Assembly (NCBI GenBank): GCA_963708165.1 | Contig: OY970187.1 | Span: 3,038,001 to 3,102,000, forward strand | Direction: 5' to 3' | DNA from: Rubricoccus sp963708165 | Lineage (GTDB): Bacteria; Bacteroidota; Rhodothermia; Rhodothermales; Rubricoccaceae | Length of the DNA stretch: 64,000 nt | In this document: positions 1 through 8,816 of the stretch, in pieces | How positions within the stretch are numbered: position 1 is the stretch's first letter | Layout of the letters: each line of letters opens with the position of its first letter | The notes under the pieces: generated by a model | The model's input: the letters and a program-made list of their open reading frames with translations, nothing else | What the model was told of the DNA's origin: nothing | Databases searched by the model: none | Position numbers and translations under genes: made by a program

Positions 1-1
1 G

Positions 2-1138
2 GCGGACGATGAGGTGATCGTGGACGGCTTCTCAGGCCGCGTAATCGTCAACCCGACGGACGAGACGCGAGAGGCGTACACCGACAAACAGGCGCGCTTC
101 GCACGGCTCGAAGCCACGCGCGACGAAGTCGTGGCCGAGCCCTCGGAGACTGCCGACGGGCACCACGTCTCGCTGCAGGCCAACGTGGAGTTCCCCCAGG
201 AATTTCCGCTCCTGCACACCTTCGGCGCCGAAGGCGTGGGGCTGTTCAGGACCGAGATGCTGTTCCTCACCCAGGGCCGCGCGCTGGACGAGGAGCAGCA
301 GTACGAGGTCTACCGCGATGCCGTCGTGGCCGCCGCCCCGCACGCCGTCACGTTCCGCCTGCTCGACCTGGGTGGCGACAAAGTGCTGCCGATGGCCCGC
401 CGTGAGGCCAACCCCTTTCTGGGCTGGCGCGGCCTGCGCATTTTGTTAGACAAGCCCGACCTGCTCAAGCCGCAGATCCGCGCCATCCTCCGCGCCGCCG
501 CCGCCTCTGGCGAGACCGACAAGCCAGCACGGATGCTGCTCCCGATGGTGTCGTCGCTGGACGAGGTCCGTCTGACGCGCGCCGCCATCCGCGAGGTGAT
601 TGCCGAGCTAGAGGCCTCTGGCGTCGAGCACCGCGCCGATCTGCCGGTCGGCATCATGGTCGAAGTGCCAGCCGTGGCGCTCATGGCGGATCGGTTCGCG
701 AAGGTGTCGGACTTCTTCTCCATCGGCACCAACGACCTGACGCAGTTCACGCTGGCGGTCGACCGCGGCAACGACTTGGTGGCGGGGCGCTACCGCGAAC
801 TGCACCCGGCCGTGCTCGGTCTCATCGCGCGGACGGTGGAGGCGGCCCACGCCAGAGGCATCCCCGTGAGTGTCTGCGGCGAGATGGCCGCGGATCCGCG
901 CATCACGCCGCTGCTCGTCGGCCTGGGCGCCGATTCGCTCTCGGCCTCGCCCGCCTACCTCTCCCTCGTCAAGCGCGTCCTCCGCGCGCTGACCATGGAC
1001 GAGGCGCGCGACTTGGCGCTCCGAGCCCTCCGCCAACCGGACGCCGATGCCGTCGGTCGCCTGCTGGACTACTGGCTCGTGTGCCATAACCGCGACCTCG
1101 CGGCGTTGCTGGGCGCGGACGAAGCGGTCAAGCGCTAG
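2..1138 (+). CDS. ptsI: Phosphoenolpyruvate-protein phosphotransferase (PTS enzyme I), C-terminal part
   Basis: Enzyme I transfers phosphate from PEP to HPr in the cytoplasm, the first step of PTS sugar uptake or of a regulatory PTS. The frame is open to the left window edge, so about 379 residues of a family of usually about 575 are visible, that is, the PEP-binding TIM barrel. Signatures seen are GVGLFRTEMLF, the LGGDK loop, GWRGLR, SIGTNDLTQF, and the catalytic cysteine in SVCGEM (codon at 875-877). The N-terminal phospho-histidine domain lies outside the window. No PTS partner follows; the next gene is a sugar-phosphate isomerase 285 bp away. Family assignment is secure. Confidence 0.97.
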   Translation, partial: ADDEVIVDGFSGRVIVNPTDETREAYTDKQARFARLEATRDEVVAEPSETADGHHVSLQANVEFPQEFPLLHTFGAEGVGLFRTEMLFLTQGRALDEEQQYEVYRDAVVAAAPHAVTFRLLDLGGDKVLPMARREANPFLGWRGLRILLDKPDLLKPQIRAILRAAAASGETDKPARMLLPMVSSLDEVRLTRAAIREVIAELEASGVEHRADLPVGIMVEVPAVALMADRFAKVSDFFSIGTNDLTQFTLAVDRGNDLVAGRYRELHPAVLGLIARTVEAAHARGIPVSVCGEMAADPRITPLLVGLGADSLSASPAYLSLVKRVLRALTMDEARDLALRALRQPDADAVGRLLDYWLVCHNRDLAALLGADEAVKR

Positions 1139-1423
1139 CCCAGATCGGCGTTCGGGGCAGGCGCCAGAGGCCTCTGGCGGGATGTATGTGGTGAGGGATA
1201 GAGGGATGCGGTGTCATAAAGCTTCGGTCTGCACCTCCCCGCGGTGAAGAGCGGGCCTCTGGCGCCAGAGGCGTACTCTGGCCTGCGGTCACACCCCTGC
1301 ACAAGGGCGAGGCAAGCTTCACCCCTACGAATTCCCGCGCCCATGCCGATACTGCAGCCTCTGGCGCCGGTGCCCCGCCAGAGGCCGCATCCCTCCATCG
1401 CGCATCCCTCCAACCCTCTCCTT
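1139..1423. other. Intergenic stretch built largely of iterated motif copies
   Basis: No credible gene is seen. The stretch contains a head-to-head motif pair at 1162-1179, a full 18-bp palindrome at 1255-1272, further single copies near 1358 and 1376, and short ATCCCTC-type repeats (1388-1420) that recur elsewhere in the window. A promoter for the following isomerase gene is expected here but cannot be pinpointed. Confidence 0.6.
1255..1272. repeat. Perfect 18-bp palindrome GCCTCTGGCGCCAGAGGC
   Basis: This is one intergenic copy of the fused double motif, made of two 9-mers CCTCTGGCG and CGCCAGAGG overlapping by CG. It is not close to a stop codon, unlike many other copies. Confidence 0.95.
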
Positions 1424-2470
1424 ATGCCCCGCTCCCTCTTCGACCCCGCCCTCGACCCGCAGGACATGCGCGGCGCCATCGCCGCCTTCCCCAATCACCT
1501 CGCCGAAGGCTGGCAGCGCGGCGCGGACGCCAGAGGCTTCGGCCTCGACGCCGACGACCTCAACGGCATCGTCGTCCTCGGCATGGGCGGCTCTGCGATT
1601 GGCGCCGATCTGGTTCGCGCGCTCGCCGCGCCAGAGGCCCGCGTGCCCGTCGTCGTCAACCGCGCGTACGACCTGCCGGCGTGGGTGGGGGAGACCACGC
1701 TCGTCATTGCCTCGTCGTACTCCGGCGGGACCGAGGAAACGCTGAGCGGGCTGGATGCCGCCGAAGCCGCGGGCGCGCGCACCGCCGCGATCACGTCCGG
1801 CGGGACGTTGGCAGAGCGCATGAGCGGGCGCCCCGTCGTGACCATCTCCGGCGGCTTGCAGCCGCGCGCCGCGCTGGGCTACTCGCTCGGCGTGCTCCTT
1901 CGCGCCTTCCGCGACGCCGGGCAGATCTCGCTCACCGACTCTGAGTTTCTGACCGCCCTTGGCCAGGCTCGCGAGCGCGCCGACGCCTACAACCAGGACG
2001 ACCGGAACAACCTCGCGCGCGAAGTCTCGGGCGCGATGGAGGGCCACCTGCCCGTCGTCTACACCGGGCCCGGCCTGCTGGAGCCGGTCGGGATGCGCTG
2101 GCGCACGCAGATCCACGAGAACGCCAAGCACCCCGCCTACGGCAACGTCTTCCCCGAACTGGACCACAACGAGATCATGGCCTTCGAGGCCATTCCCCCA
2201 GAGGTGTCGGACCGGATGCTCATCGTCGCGCTTCGCGACGCGAGCGACCATAAGCAGGTAGGCCGCCGCTTCGAGATCACGCGCGACCTGGTGGCCAAGC
2301 GCGTCTCCGGCTGGCGCGAGATCGAAAGCGAAGGCGACACGCCTCTGGCGCGGATGCTCTCGCTCGTGCAACTCGGCGACTGGGCCAGCTTCTGGCTCGC
2401 CATGCGCAAGGGCGAGGACCCGACACCGGTCGAGACGATCCAGAAGCTCAAGGGCGTCCTCGCGGGATAG
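1424..2470 (+). CDS. Bifunctional phosphoglucose/phosphomannose isomerase (SIS domain)
   Basis: The predicted cytoplasmic enzyme interconverts fructose-6-phosphate with glucose-6- or mannose-6-phosphate. It has 348 residues, normal for the archaeal-type PGI/PMI family. The N-terminal SIS domain shows GMGGSAIGADL and the phosphate-binding SYSGGTEETL; a C-terminal PGI/PMI domain follows, with NVFPELDHNE near the active site. The ATG at 1424 was chosen because the in-frame extension upstream is only low-complexity text made from the iterated repeat. A genome with this enzyme may lack classical Pgi, but that cannot be seen here. Confidence 0.93.
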   Translation: MPRSLFDPALDPQDMRGAIAAFPNHLAEGWQRGADARGFGLDADDLNGIVVLGMGGSAIGADLVRALAAPEARVPVVVNRAYDLPAWVGETTLVIASSYSGGTEETLSGLDAAEAAGARTAAITSGGTLAERMSGRPVVTISGGLQPRAALGYSLGVLLRAFRDAGQISLTDSEFLTALGQARERADAYNQDDRNNLAREVSGAMEGHLPVVYTGPGLLEPVGMRWRTQIHENAKHPAYGNVFPELDHNEIMAFEAIPPEVSDRMLIVALRDASDHKQVGRRFEITRDLVAKRVSGWREIESEGDTPLARMLSLVQLGDWASFWLAMRKGEDPTPVETIQKLKGVLAG

Positions 2471-2482
2471 CGCCAGAGGTGG

Positions 2483-2500
2483 GCCTCTGGCGCCAGAGGC
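2483..2500. repeat. 18-bp palindrome at a convergent gene junction
   Basis: It starts 13 bp after the stop of the isomerase gene and directly abuts the reversed stop codon (2501-2503) of the minus-strand small gene. A third motif copy lies at 2471-2479. The position suggests a bidirectional transcription terminator. Confidence 0.9.
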
Positions 2501-2635
2501 CTACTTCTTCTTGGTCGGCGCGGGCGCGACGTGCTTGGCGTCCTGTACCGCCTTCTTCTGCTTCTTGGTTTCAGCAGACTTGGCATCGTGCTGTTTGGAT
2601 TTTTTATTCGTGGACTTGGGTGATTTGTCGCCCAT
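2501..2635 (-). CDS. Small lysine-rich protein (44 aa)
   Basis: Reading the minus strand from ATG at 2635 gives a 44-residue, strongly basic protein that begins MGDKSPKSTNKKSK and ends PAPTKKK. Short proteins with the MGDKSPK start and a lysine-rich body are, from memory, scattered through many bacterial phyla; none has a known function to my knowledge. The local sequence is AT-richer than its neighbours because of the AAA/AAG codons. It has no membrane segment or signal peptide. It ends exactly at the palindrome. Confidence 0.72.
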   Translation of the reverse strand: MGDKSPKSTNKKSKQHDAKSAETKKQKKAVQDAKHVAPAPTKKK

Positions 2636-2741
2636 TGCGGTGTGCCTCGTGGAGGCGGTTGGTCCGGGCAACGTAGGGGACCCGTCCGCGATCTCGACGT
2701 GCGCGCGGAAAGCTCGCGCGGCGCCAGAGGCCTCTGGCGTG

Positions 2742-3092
2742 TCACCGAACCCGAATGCGCTTCTCGTCAGCGATCCAGAGATGCCCGTCGATCTCGGCGT
2801 CCTGTAGAAGAGGCAACAGCCTTCGCAGCACGCTCAGGACATGAGGCTTGTCTTGTCGCAAGAGCCGGAGCACTAAGATCCCCGAATGTGCATCTGGCGG
2901 ATACGTGCGGATATCCGCGAAGTCGGTATCGAGCGTAATCAGGGTCCTCTGCTCAGCACGGCAAACCTCTGCCACGCGCGAGTCAGGGTCGCCGCCCATC
3001 TTCTGCTCGAGAATCGTCATCGCGTCGTGCCCAGCGTCGCGGAGCAGACGTGCTGCATCGGCGGGCAGATTCTCGTCCAGCTTGAACCTCAC
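2742..3092 (-). CDS. DUF5615 PIN-like protein, predicted toxin of a TA-like pair
   Basis: This 116-residue protein starts MRFKLDENLP and contains TLDTDFADI, the acidic signature of the DUF5615 PIN-like (Mut7-C-like) nuclease fold. Such proteins are usually coded next to a DUF433 protein and are regarded as a VapBC-like toxin-antitoxin module. Its ATG overlaps the stop of the upstream DUF433 gene by four bases (3089-3092), indicating translational coupling. The acidic residues at D7, D56 and D58 would be metal ligands by family analogy. RNase activity is inferred, not seen. Confidence 0.85.
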   Translation of the reverse strand: MRFKLDENLPADAARLLRDAGHDAMTILEQKMGGDPDSRVAEVCRAEQRTLITLDTDFADIRTYPPDAHSGILVLRLLRQDKPHVLSVLRRLLPLLQDAEIDGHLWIADEKRIRVR

Positions 3093-3316
3093 GCCGGGAC
3101 AGCGAGAACGCGTTCTCCAGCCAAATCTGCCGCGTAGGCAAGCGCCGCACGAATAGCCTCCCGCGAGACGGACGAGTAGCTCTCGGAGATCTCCTCAGCA
3201 GTAAGCCCAGCCGCGAGGTTATCCAGCACGACAGAGACAGGCACGCGGGTGCCCGCGATGCATGCCGTGCCGTGGCATACCTGCGGATCGACGGTGATGT
3301 GGTCTCGCCAGTTCAT
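3089..3316 (-). CDS. DUF433 protein, predicted antitoxin
   Basis: A 75-residue DUF433 protein with the family pattern ITVDPQVCHGTACIAGTRVPV followed by a helix-turn-helix-like segment ending LAYAADLA. DUF433 proteins are thought to be the DNA-binding, toxin-neutralising partner of DUF5615 proteins. It is the first gene of a two-gene minus-strand unit and overlaps the DUF5615 gene by ATGA. Autoregulation is likely by analogy with type II systems. Confidence 0.85.
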   Translation of the reverse strand: MNWRDHITVDPQVCHGTACIAGTRVPVSVVLDNLAAGLTAEEISESYSSVSREAIRAALAYAADLAGERVLAVPA

Positions 3317-3524
3317 ATCGGTTGAAGGCTGCGTGAGGTCGGTTGTTCCGTTGGTCCGCCAGAGGCTTCAGTCGCCAAAGCGAACCTGATTGTAAGAATC
3401 CTAGACCCCAACACCACCCACCCGCCTCTGGCGCCCGCCCGGCGCACACAGGGGCGGCTCAGCGCGCACCGCTTGCTCCGCCAGAGGCCCGGCCCTATCG
3501 TAAGCCTGCAACCCCATCCGGCAC

Positions 3525-6500
3525 ATGTCCGCTCGCGCCCTCCGGCCCGGCCCCCGCGCCTGGGCCGCGTTTGTCTGTTCCCGCCTCGCGCCTCTGGCGG
3601 CGCTCGCGCTCTGTTTGCTCGCCGGGCCTCTGGCGCCAGAGGCCGACGCACAGGGCTTCGGGCGGAATAAAGTCCAGTACGACGACTTCGACTGGCACAT
3701 TCTGGAGACCGAGCACTTCGACATCTACTACTACCCCGAGGAGCGCGAACTGGCCGAGATCGGGGCGCAGGCAGCGGAGGAGGCGTACGTGGAACTGGAG
3801 AACCGCTTCGCGTTCTCGTTCAACCACCGCGTGCCGATGCTCTTCTACGCGAGCAACCTGCACTTTAAGCAGACCAACACCACGCCGGGCTTCATCCCGG
3901 ACGGCGTCGGCGGCTTTTTCGAGTTCCTCAAGGGCCGCGTCGTGATCCCCGCCGATGGAAACGTGCAGCGCTTTACGCGCGTGGTGAAGCACGAGCTGGT
4001 GCACGTGTTCACGTTCAACAAGCTCGCGCGCGTGCTCCGCGATCACCGCCGCCCCGTCGACCGGTTCGTGCCGCTGTGGTTTACCGAGGGCCTGGCCGAG
4101 TACTGGAGCGGCGAGCCCGACCACCAGCACGAGATGATTATCCGCGACGCGGTCGCGAGCAACTTCTTCGTGCAACTCGACGACATGGACCGCATCGCGG
4201 GCTCCTACGTGATGTACAAAGAGGGCGAGGCGTTCTGCCGCTTCGTCGCCGAGACCTACGGCGAGGAGCGCATCCTGGACCTGATCGACAACGCGTGGCG
4301 CGACGACGACTTCTCCAAGGTGGTCGAATACGTCATGGGCGAGGACTTCCACGTCGTCTCGGACAAGTGGTGGACGTGGATCCGCGAGCAGTACCTGCCT
4401 AAGCTCGAAGACGCCGACGTGCCCTCGCTCACCTCGCGGCCCGTCGCCGCCAGAGGCGCGCACTTCAAGCCCGTCGTGCACACGTTCCCCGACGGGCGGC
4501 GCGAGGTCCTGAGCGTCGCCAACCGCGGCGGCTATTCCGAAATCCTCGCCACGCCGATCGGCGCCGATCTACAGCCTCTGGCGAAGCCCGAGGTCATCGT
4601 CCGCGCCGGGCGCAACCTGGACTACGAGGCCTTCCACCTCTTCGAGAGCCGCATGGACGTGAGCGCCGACGGCATCCTCGCGTTCGTGACCAAGCGCGGC
4701 GAGCGCGACGTGATCCACCTGCACGACCTCCGCCAGAGGCGCCGCGTGGAGATGCTGGGCTTCGACGAACTCGTCGGCATCTACTCGCCCACGGTCTCCG
4801 CCGATGGGCGCCAGGTCGCCTTTACCGGCATCGGCCGCAACGGGCTGGCCGACCTGTTCCTGTACGACCGCGACGGCGGCCCGACCGGCGCTGGCCTCTT
4901 GCGCCAACTCACGTCGGACGCCTACGACGACCGCGACCCCGACTTTGCGCCCGACGGCCTGAGCCTCGCGTGGTCCTCCGACCGGACGGCCTTCGCCGGA
5001 CCGGGCACGCCCATCTTCAACATCTTCCGCTACGACCTGCTAACCGACGAGATCGGCTACATCACCTCGGGTCCGCAGGTGGACGCCGCGCCGCGTTTCA
5101 GTCCGGACGGCGAACGCCTCGCGTTTGTTAGCGCCCGCCGCGAGGCCGACGGCAAGTTCAGCGCGCAGAACCTCTGGATGGTCGACCTCTCGCCCGCGGC
5201 GCCGATGGACGAGCCGCTCGTGACCGCGAGCGCGGCCGAGGGGTACCGGGTACGAGGTGCGGGGTACGCCTCTGGCGAGAGCGCACGGCTCGCCGTATCG
5301 CTGGAGGCTGATACCGGCAGTGCAGGGATGGCCTCTGGCGCGGATGACGCAGCCCAGCTACCGTACCCGGTGCCTCGTACCCGGTACGCCACCACCGAAG
5401 TGCGCCAGCTCACGCAGTTCACGAGTGCCGCCTACGATCCGTTCTGGGCCGACGACAGCACGCTCGTCTTCGCCGCCTTCGAGGACTTCCGCTGGACCGT
5501 CCGCGCCTTCGACGCCGACTCGGCGTTCGCCACGCCCCGCCAGAGGCTGCCGGTCTCCGCGCCCGCACCGAGTCAGGCGTGGGAGTACCCGCGCTACGCC
5601 GTCAACGACACCACGCGCGCGCGTCCGTACAAGCGCCGCTACGCGCTCGACGTGGCCGGTGGCTCGTTTGCGACCGCCGCGTCGAGCGACTACAGCGCCG
5701 GTGGTGCCGGTATCGCCTTCTCAGACATGCTGGGCGACGACCGGATCTACGTCAGCGCGTACAGCGCGACCCGCATCGGCCGCTCGTTTTTGGACGGTCT
5801 CAACGTCTCGGCGACGCGCATCCACGTCGGGCGACGCGCGAATGTGGGCTACGGCGTGTTCAGGCGCGCCGGACCGCTGTTCGACCGCGGCGACCCGGAC
5901 CGCGAAGAGATCGTGTCGACCTATCAGCAGATCCACGGCGCGTTGGGGCTCGTGAGCTACCCGCTCTCCACCTTCCGCCGGATCGACCTGTCCACATCGC
6001 TGGGCTTCAGCGCCAAGGAGATCTTCGCGCCCAGCGACGCGGGCGCGTTCGACACGCTGCGGACGCTCGCGTTCTCCAACTACATGGCGTTCGCGCACGA
6101 CAACTCGCTCTACAGCATGTTCGGCCCCATCGACGGCTGGCGCGCGAACGTAGGCGTGGGCTACACGACCGACCTCTTGCAGTCTGCGCTGAGCTACTAC
6201 ACCCTCAACGCGGACGTGCGGCATTACGCGCGGCTCACAAACGACATCACGTTCGCCTCGTGGGGCTTGGCTCGTGCCAACGTCGGCCGCCGGGCGCGCT
6301 TCAACCTTATCGGCGGCTCGTGGTCCGCCAGAGGCTTCCCGCTGCTCCGCATCCGCGCGCAGCGGCTTCTGTTCACGTCGCAAGAGCTGCGCTTTCCTAT
6401 TGTCAAAGCGCCGTACTTGATCTCGCCAGTTCTGGGCGCGTTGGGCGTTGCAGGCCTCAAGGGCGCCGTCTTCGTGGACGCGGCGCACGCATGGAACGAG

Positions 6501-6698
6501 GACGGGTCGCCACCCGATCTGTTCGCGGTGCGTGGGCAGGAGATCGGCAAGACGTTTGGCTCGGTCGGCGCGGGCGCGCGGCTGAGCTTGTTCGGCGCGT
6601 TCGTGCTCCGCTACGACGTGGGCTACCGCTTCTGGGACGGCTTCCAGATCGACGAGCGCGAGCCGTTCACGCAGTTCTTCTTCGGCTACGACTTCTAG
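3525..6698 (+). CDS. Secreted peptidase-MA / TolB-propeller / outer-membrane-barrel protein
   Basis: A 1057-residue envelope protein. An N-terminal hydrophobic segment (about residues 13-42, ending ADAQ) looks like a signal peptide. A peptidase-MA-like zinc domain follows, with HELVH at 156-160 and a downstream glutamate in FTEGLAEYW (E188). Several PD40/TolB propeller blades come next (for example FAPDGLSLAW and FSPDGERLAF, about 400-690). The last third is beta-rich and ends in phenylalanine (FFFGYDF), as expected of an outer-membrane barrel. Substrate is unknown. It is followed without a gap by a PQQ-propeller lipoprotein, so they may act together at the outer membrane. Residues about 572-625 are encoded by an inserted inverted repeat. 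Confidence 0.85.
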   Translation: MSARALRPGPRAWAAFVCSRLAPLAALALCLLAGPLAPEADAQGFGRNKVQYDDFDWHILETEHFDIYYYPEERELAEIGAQAAEEAYVELENRFAFSFNHRVPMLFYASNLHFKQTNTTPGFIPDGVGGFFEFLKGRVVIPADGNVQRFTRVVKHELVHVFTFNKLARVLRDHRRPVDRFVPLWFTEGLAEYWSGEPDHQHEMIIRDAVASNFFVQLDDMDRIAGSYVMYKEGEAFCRFVAETYGEERILDLIDNAWRDDDFSKVVEYVMGEDFHVVSDKWWTWIREQYLPKLEDADVPSLTSRPVAARGAHFKPVVHTFPDGRREVLSVANRGGYSEILATPIGADLQPLAKPEVIVRAGRNLDYEAFHLFESRMDVSADGILAFVTKRGERDVIHLHDLRQRRRVEMLGFDELVGIYSPTVSADGRQVAFTGIGRNGLADLFLYDRDGGPTGAGLLRQLTSDAYDDRDPDFAPDGLSLAWSSDRTAFAGPGTPIFNIFRYDLLTDEIGYITSGPQVDAAPRFSPDGERLAFVSARREADGKFSAQNLWMVDLSPAAPMDEPLVTASAAEGYRVRGAGYASGESARLAVSLEADTGSAGMASGADDAAQLPYPVPRTRYATTEVRQLTQFTSAAYDPFWADDSTLVFAAFEDFRWTVRAFDADSAFATPRQRLPVSAPAPSQAWEYPRYAVNDTTRARPYKRRYALDVAGGSFATAASSDYSAGGAGIAFSDMLGDDRIYVSAYSATRIGRSFLDGLNVSATRIHVGRRANVGYGVFRRAGPLFDRGDPDREEIVSTYQQIHGALGLVSYPLSTFRRIDLSTSLGFSAKEIFAPSDAGAFDTLRTLAFSNYMAFAHDNSLYSMFGPIDGWRANVGVGYTTDLLQSALSYYTLNADVRHYARLTNDITFASWGLARANVGRRARFNLIGGSWSARGFPLLRIRAQRLLFTSQELRFPIVKAPYLISPVLGALGVAGLKGAVFVDAAHAWNEDGSPPDLFAVRGQEIGKTFGSVGAGARLSLFGAFVLRYDVGYRFWDGFQIDEREPFTQFFFGYDF
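5240..5388. repeat. Imperfect inverted repeat inside the peptidase gene
   Basis: The arms at about 5240-5268 and 5360-5388 are both variants of GGTACCGGGTACGAGG in opposite orientation, with a loop carrying two CCTCTGGCG motif copies. The reading frame is kept, adding a low-complexity patch (YRVRGAGY ... YPVPRTRY) between propeller blades. GTACC/CCAGTA-type repeats occur intergenically elsewhere (16493-16520), so this looks like a mobile or expanding intergenic repeat that landed in frame. Confidence 0.75.
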
Positions 6699-7832
6699 AT
6701 GCTGCGCTCCTCCCGCCCCGCCTCTGGCGCCAGAGGCGTCGCCCTGGCTCTCGCAGTGCTCGTTGCAGGCTGCACCACGGTCAGCGTGGACAAGCCGTTC
6801 GGCGCGACCGTCTCGCCAGAGGTTCTGCCCGCGCCGCCGCTCGAACAGGTGTGGCGCCTCAACGCCGAGGCGGGCTTTGGGCTCGACGCGCCCATCCTGA
6901 CCGAGGGCGGCCGCGTGGTCGTCGGCACGCGCGATGGCAAGGTGCTCGTGTTCGACGCGGCCTCTGGCGAGAGCGTGGGCAAGGGCGACCTGGGCGAAGC
7001 CATCGAAGGCCCCATCGCGGTCTCGGGACCGATGATGTACGTGCCGCTGACCAAAGAGCGCGGCGGGCTGCTGGCGTACAACGCCGTCACGTCGTCGCGG
7101 CAGTGGGCCGTGCGTGAGGGCTCCTTTATGGCCGGGCCGCTCGTGATGGGATCGGTGCTCGTCGCCGCGACCAACGACGGGACGGTGCTCGGCATCGACC
7201 GCTTGAGCGGCGCCGTCTCCTGGCGCCAGAGGCCCGACACGACGGCGCAGATCCGCGCGACGCCTCTGGCGATCGACGGCCTCGCGGTCGTCGCCGACAC
7301 GCAGGGCCAGATTCGCGCCTACGACCCCGCCTCTGGTGCCGTGCGCTGGAGCGCCGACGCGGGCGCGCCGGTCTACCGCACGCCCGCGAGCGACGGCCAA
7401 ACCCTCGTCGTGCCGACCACGCGCGGACGCCTCACGGCGTTCTCCGCCAGAGGCGAGCGGCTCTGGAGCGTGCAGGGCGCGCCTCTGGCGCGGTGGGGCA
7501 CGCCCGGCATGGGCGGCGGCTTGGTCGTCGCAGGCGCTACCGATGGCACGCTGGCTGCATACGACGCCGCGACGGGCGAGGAGCGCTGGACGCACGCCTT
7601 CGACGGCGCCATCGCCGCGGCGCCGCTCGTGAGCGGAGGCCTCGTCTACGTCGGCACCTACCGGCGCGAGCTCGTCGCGTTCGACGCCGCCTCTGGCGAT
7701 GAACTCTGGCGCGACACGCTCAAAGGCCGCGTCACCGGCGGAATCACGGCGTCCGACGGCACCCTCGTGGTGATGACCGAACCTTACTACATCTACGGAT
7801 TCCGGCCCGTTGGGGTCGCCGCACGCCCATGA
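6699..7832 (+). CDS. PQQ-like beta-propeller lipoprotein (BamB-like)
   Basis: A 377-residue lipoprotein. The N-terminus has a signal peptide with a lipobox ending VLVAGC. The rest is a run of WD40/PQQ-like blades with repeated patterns such as VLVFDAASGE, LLAYNAVTSS and LAAYDAATGEERW. The fold matches BamB, the accessory lipoprotein of the outer-membrane barrel assembly machine, but the role is not certain because PQQ propellers are widespread. The ATG follows the stop of the upstream gene with no gap, and its own end overlaps the next gene by four bases, so the three genes form an envelope operon. Confidence 0.85.
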   Translation: MLRSSRPASGARGVALALAVLVAGCTTVSVDKPFGATVSPEVLPAPPLEQVWRLNAEAGFGLDAPILTEGGRVVVGTRDGKVLVFDAASGESVGKGDLGEAIEGPIAVSGPMMYVPLTKERGGLLAYNAVTSSRQWAVREGSFMAGPLVMGSVLVAATNDGTVLGIDRLSGAVSWRQRPDTTAQIRATPLAIDGLAVVADTQGQIRAYDPASGAVRWSADAGAPVYRTPASDGQTLVVPTTRGRLTAFSARGERLWSVQGAPLARWGTPGMGGGLVVAGATDGTLAAYDAATGEERWTHAFDGAIAAAPLVSGGLVYVGTYRRELVAFDAASGDELWRDTLKGRVTGGITASDGTLVVMTEPYYIYGFRPVGVAARP

Positions 7833-8632
7833 TGCGCGTTCTCACCCTCGCTCTCTTTCTCGCCTCTGGCGCCGCGGCACAGAGCCCCGGTAGCCCGGCG
7901 CAGAGCCCCGGCTTTCTGGCGGTCGAGACCTCCACGCCAGAGGCCCTCGTCGTCGCCGATGGCGTTACGCTCGGACCTGCCTCGGCCGGTCCTTTTGCGA
8001 TCGCGGCGAAGCGGTACGCCATCGCGCTCGTCGCACCGGGCACAGCCTGGGACGCGCGCCGCGCCGCGACCGAGGCGACGGTCGCCTCTGGCGAGACGAC
8101 GACGCTCAGGCTCGACCTGCCCGTTCGCACGCGCATCGAGTCGCTTCCGCTGCACGCCCAGGTCACGCTCATCCGGCCCGACGGCACGCCAGAGGCGCTG
8201 GGCATGACGCCGCTGGTCATCGACCGGCCCGAGGCGCTCAGCGGCCGCCTCGTCGCCACGCTCGACGGCTACGCCGACGCTGAACTTCTCGCACCCCCAG
8301 CGGGCGGGCGCGTCGCGCTCGTGCTCCGCCCCGAGGCCTCTGACGAGACCGAATTGGTGGCGTACGCGCTGCCCACGCAGCGCCGCAACACCGCGCGGAC
8401 CGTCCTCGACATCGGGCTGGGCGCTGCCGCCATCGCCGCGGGCGCCGTGGCGGTGCACTACAAGTTCCAGGCCGACGAGGCCGACGACCAGTACCGCAAC
8501 ACCACGAGCGCGTTGCGCGGCACGGACGAACTGCGCAGCGATGCCATCCGGTACGACACCCTTTCGGGCGTCGCGCTCGGCGTGTCCACGGCCAGCCTGG
8601 GCATCCTCGCAATCCGCTTCGCGATCCGGTAG
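7829..8632 (+). CDS. Secreted PEGA-like protein with C-terminal membrane segments
   Basis: A 267-residue protein starting MMRVLTLALFLASGAAAQ, a clear signal peptide. The middle resembles PEGA-type repeats, which are short beta domains often fused to surface proteins (TSTPEALVVADGVTLGPAS, then ALSGRLVATLDGYADAEL). The C-terminus has two hydrophobic stretches (about 194-207 and 250-267) flanking a charged segment. Function is unknown. It overlaps the propeller lipoprotein gene by ATGA and closes that operon. Confidence 0.75.
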   Translation: MMRVLTLALFLASGAAAQSPGSPAQSPGFLAVETSTPEALVVADGVTLGPASAGPFAIAAKRYAIALVAPGTAWDARRAATEATVASGETTTLRLDLPVRTRIESLPLHAQVTLIRPDGTPEALGMTPLVIDRPEALSGRLVATLDGYADAELLAPPAGGRVALVLRPEASDETELVAYALPTQRRNTARTVLDIGLGAAAIAAGAVAVHYKFQADEADDQYRNTTSALRGTDELRSDAIRYDTLSGVALGVSTASLGILAIRFAIR

Positions 8633-8723
8633 AGACGGCGCCCGGTGCACCTGTTGGTGTCGCAGTGGAGCCTCTGGCGTGGTTCACCGAGACCAGGGCA
8701 AGGGGCAGGTCTGTCTGAGCCAC

Positions 8724-8741
8724 GCCTCTGGCGCCAGAGGC
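8724..8741. repeat. 18-bp palindrome upstream of prfA
   Basis: An intergenic GCCTCTGGCGCCAGAGGC copy about 90 bp after the preceding stop codon and 76 bp before the prfA start chosen here. It could end the upstream operon or sit in the prfA leader. Confidence 0.9.
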
Positions 8742-8816
8742 GCGGCCCTCATGCCGTATCCCCGCACCTCTGGCCGTGCGCCCCGTACCTTTGGCGCTCC
8801 CACGTCCACGCCCCGC

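Noticed and set aside
5579..7595. Long plus- and minus-strand alternative frames (over 500 codons) over the peptidase and propeller genes
   Set aside because: High GC makes long shadow frames; their translations are Arg/His/Gly-rich without motifs, while the annotated frame has clear domains.
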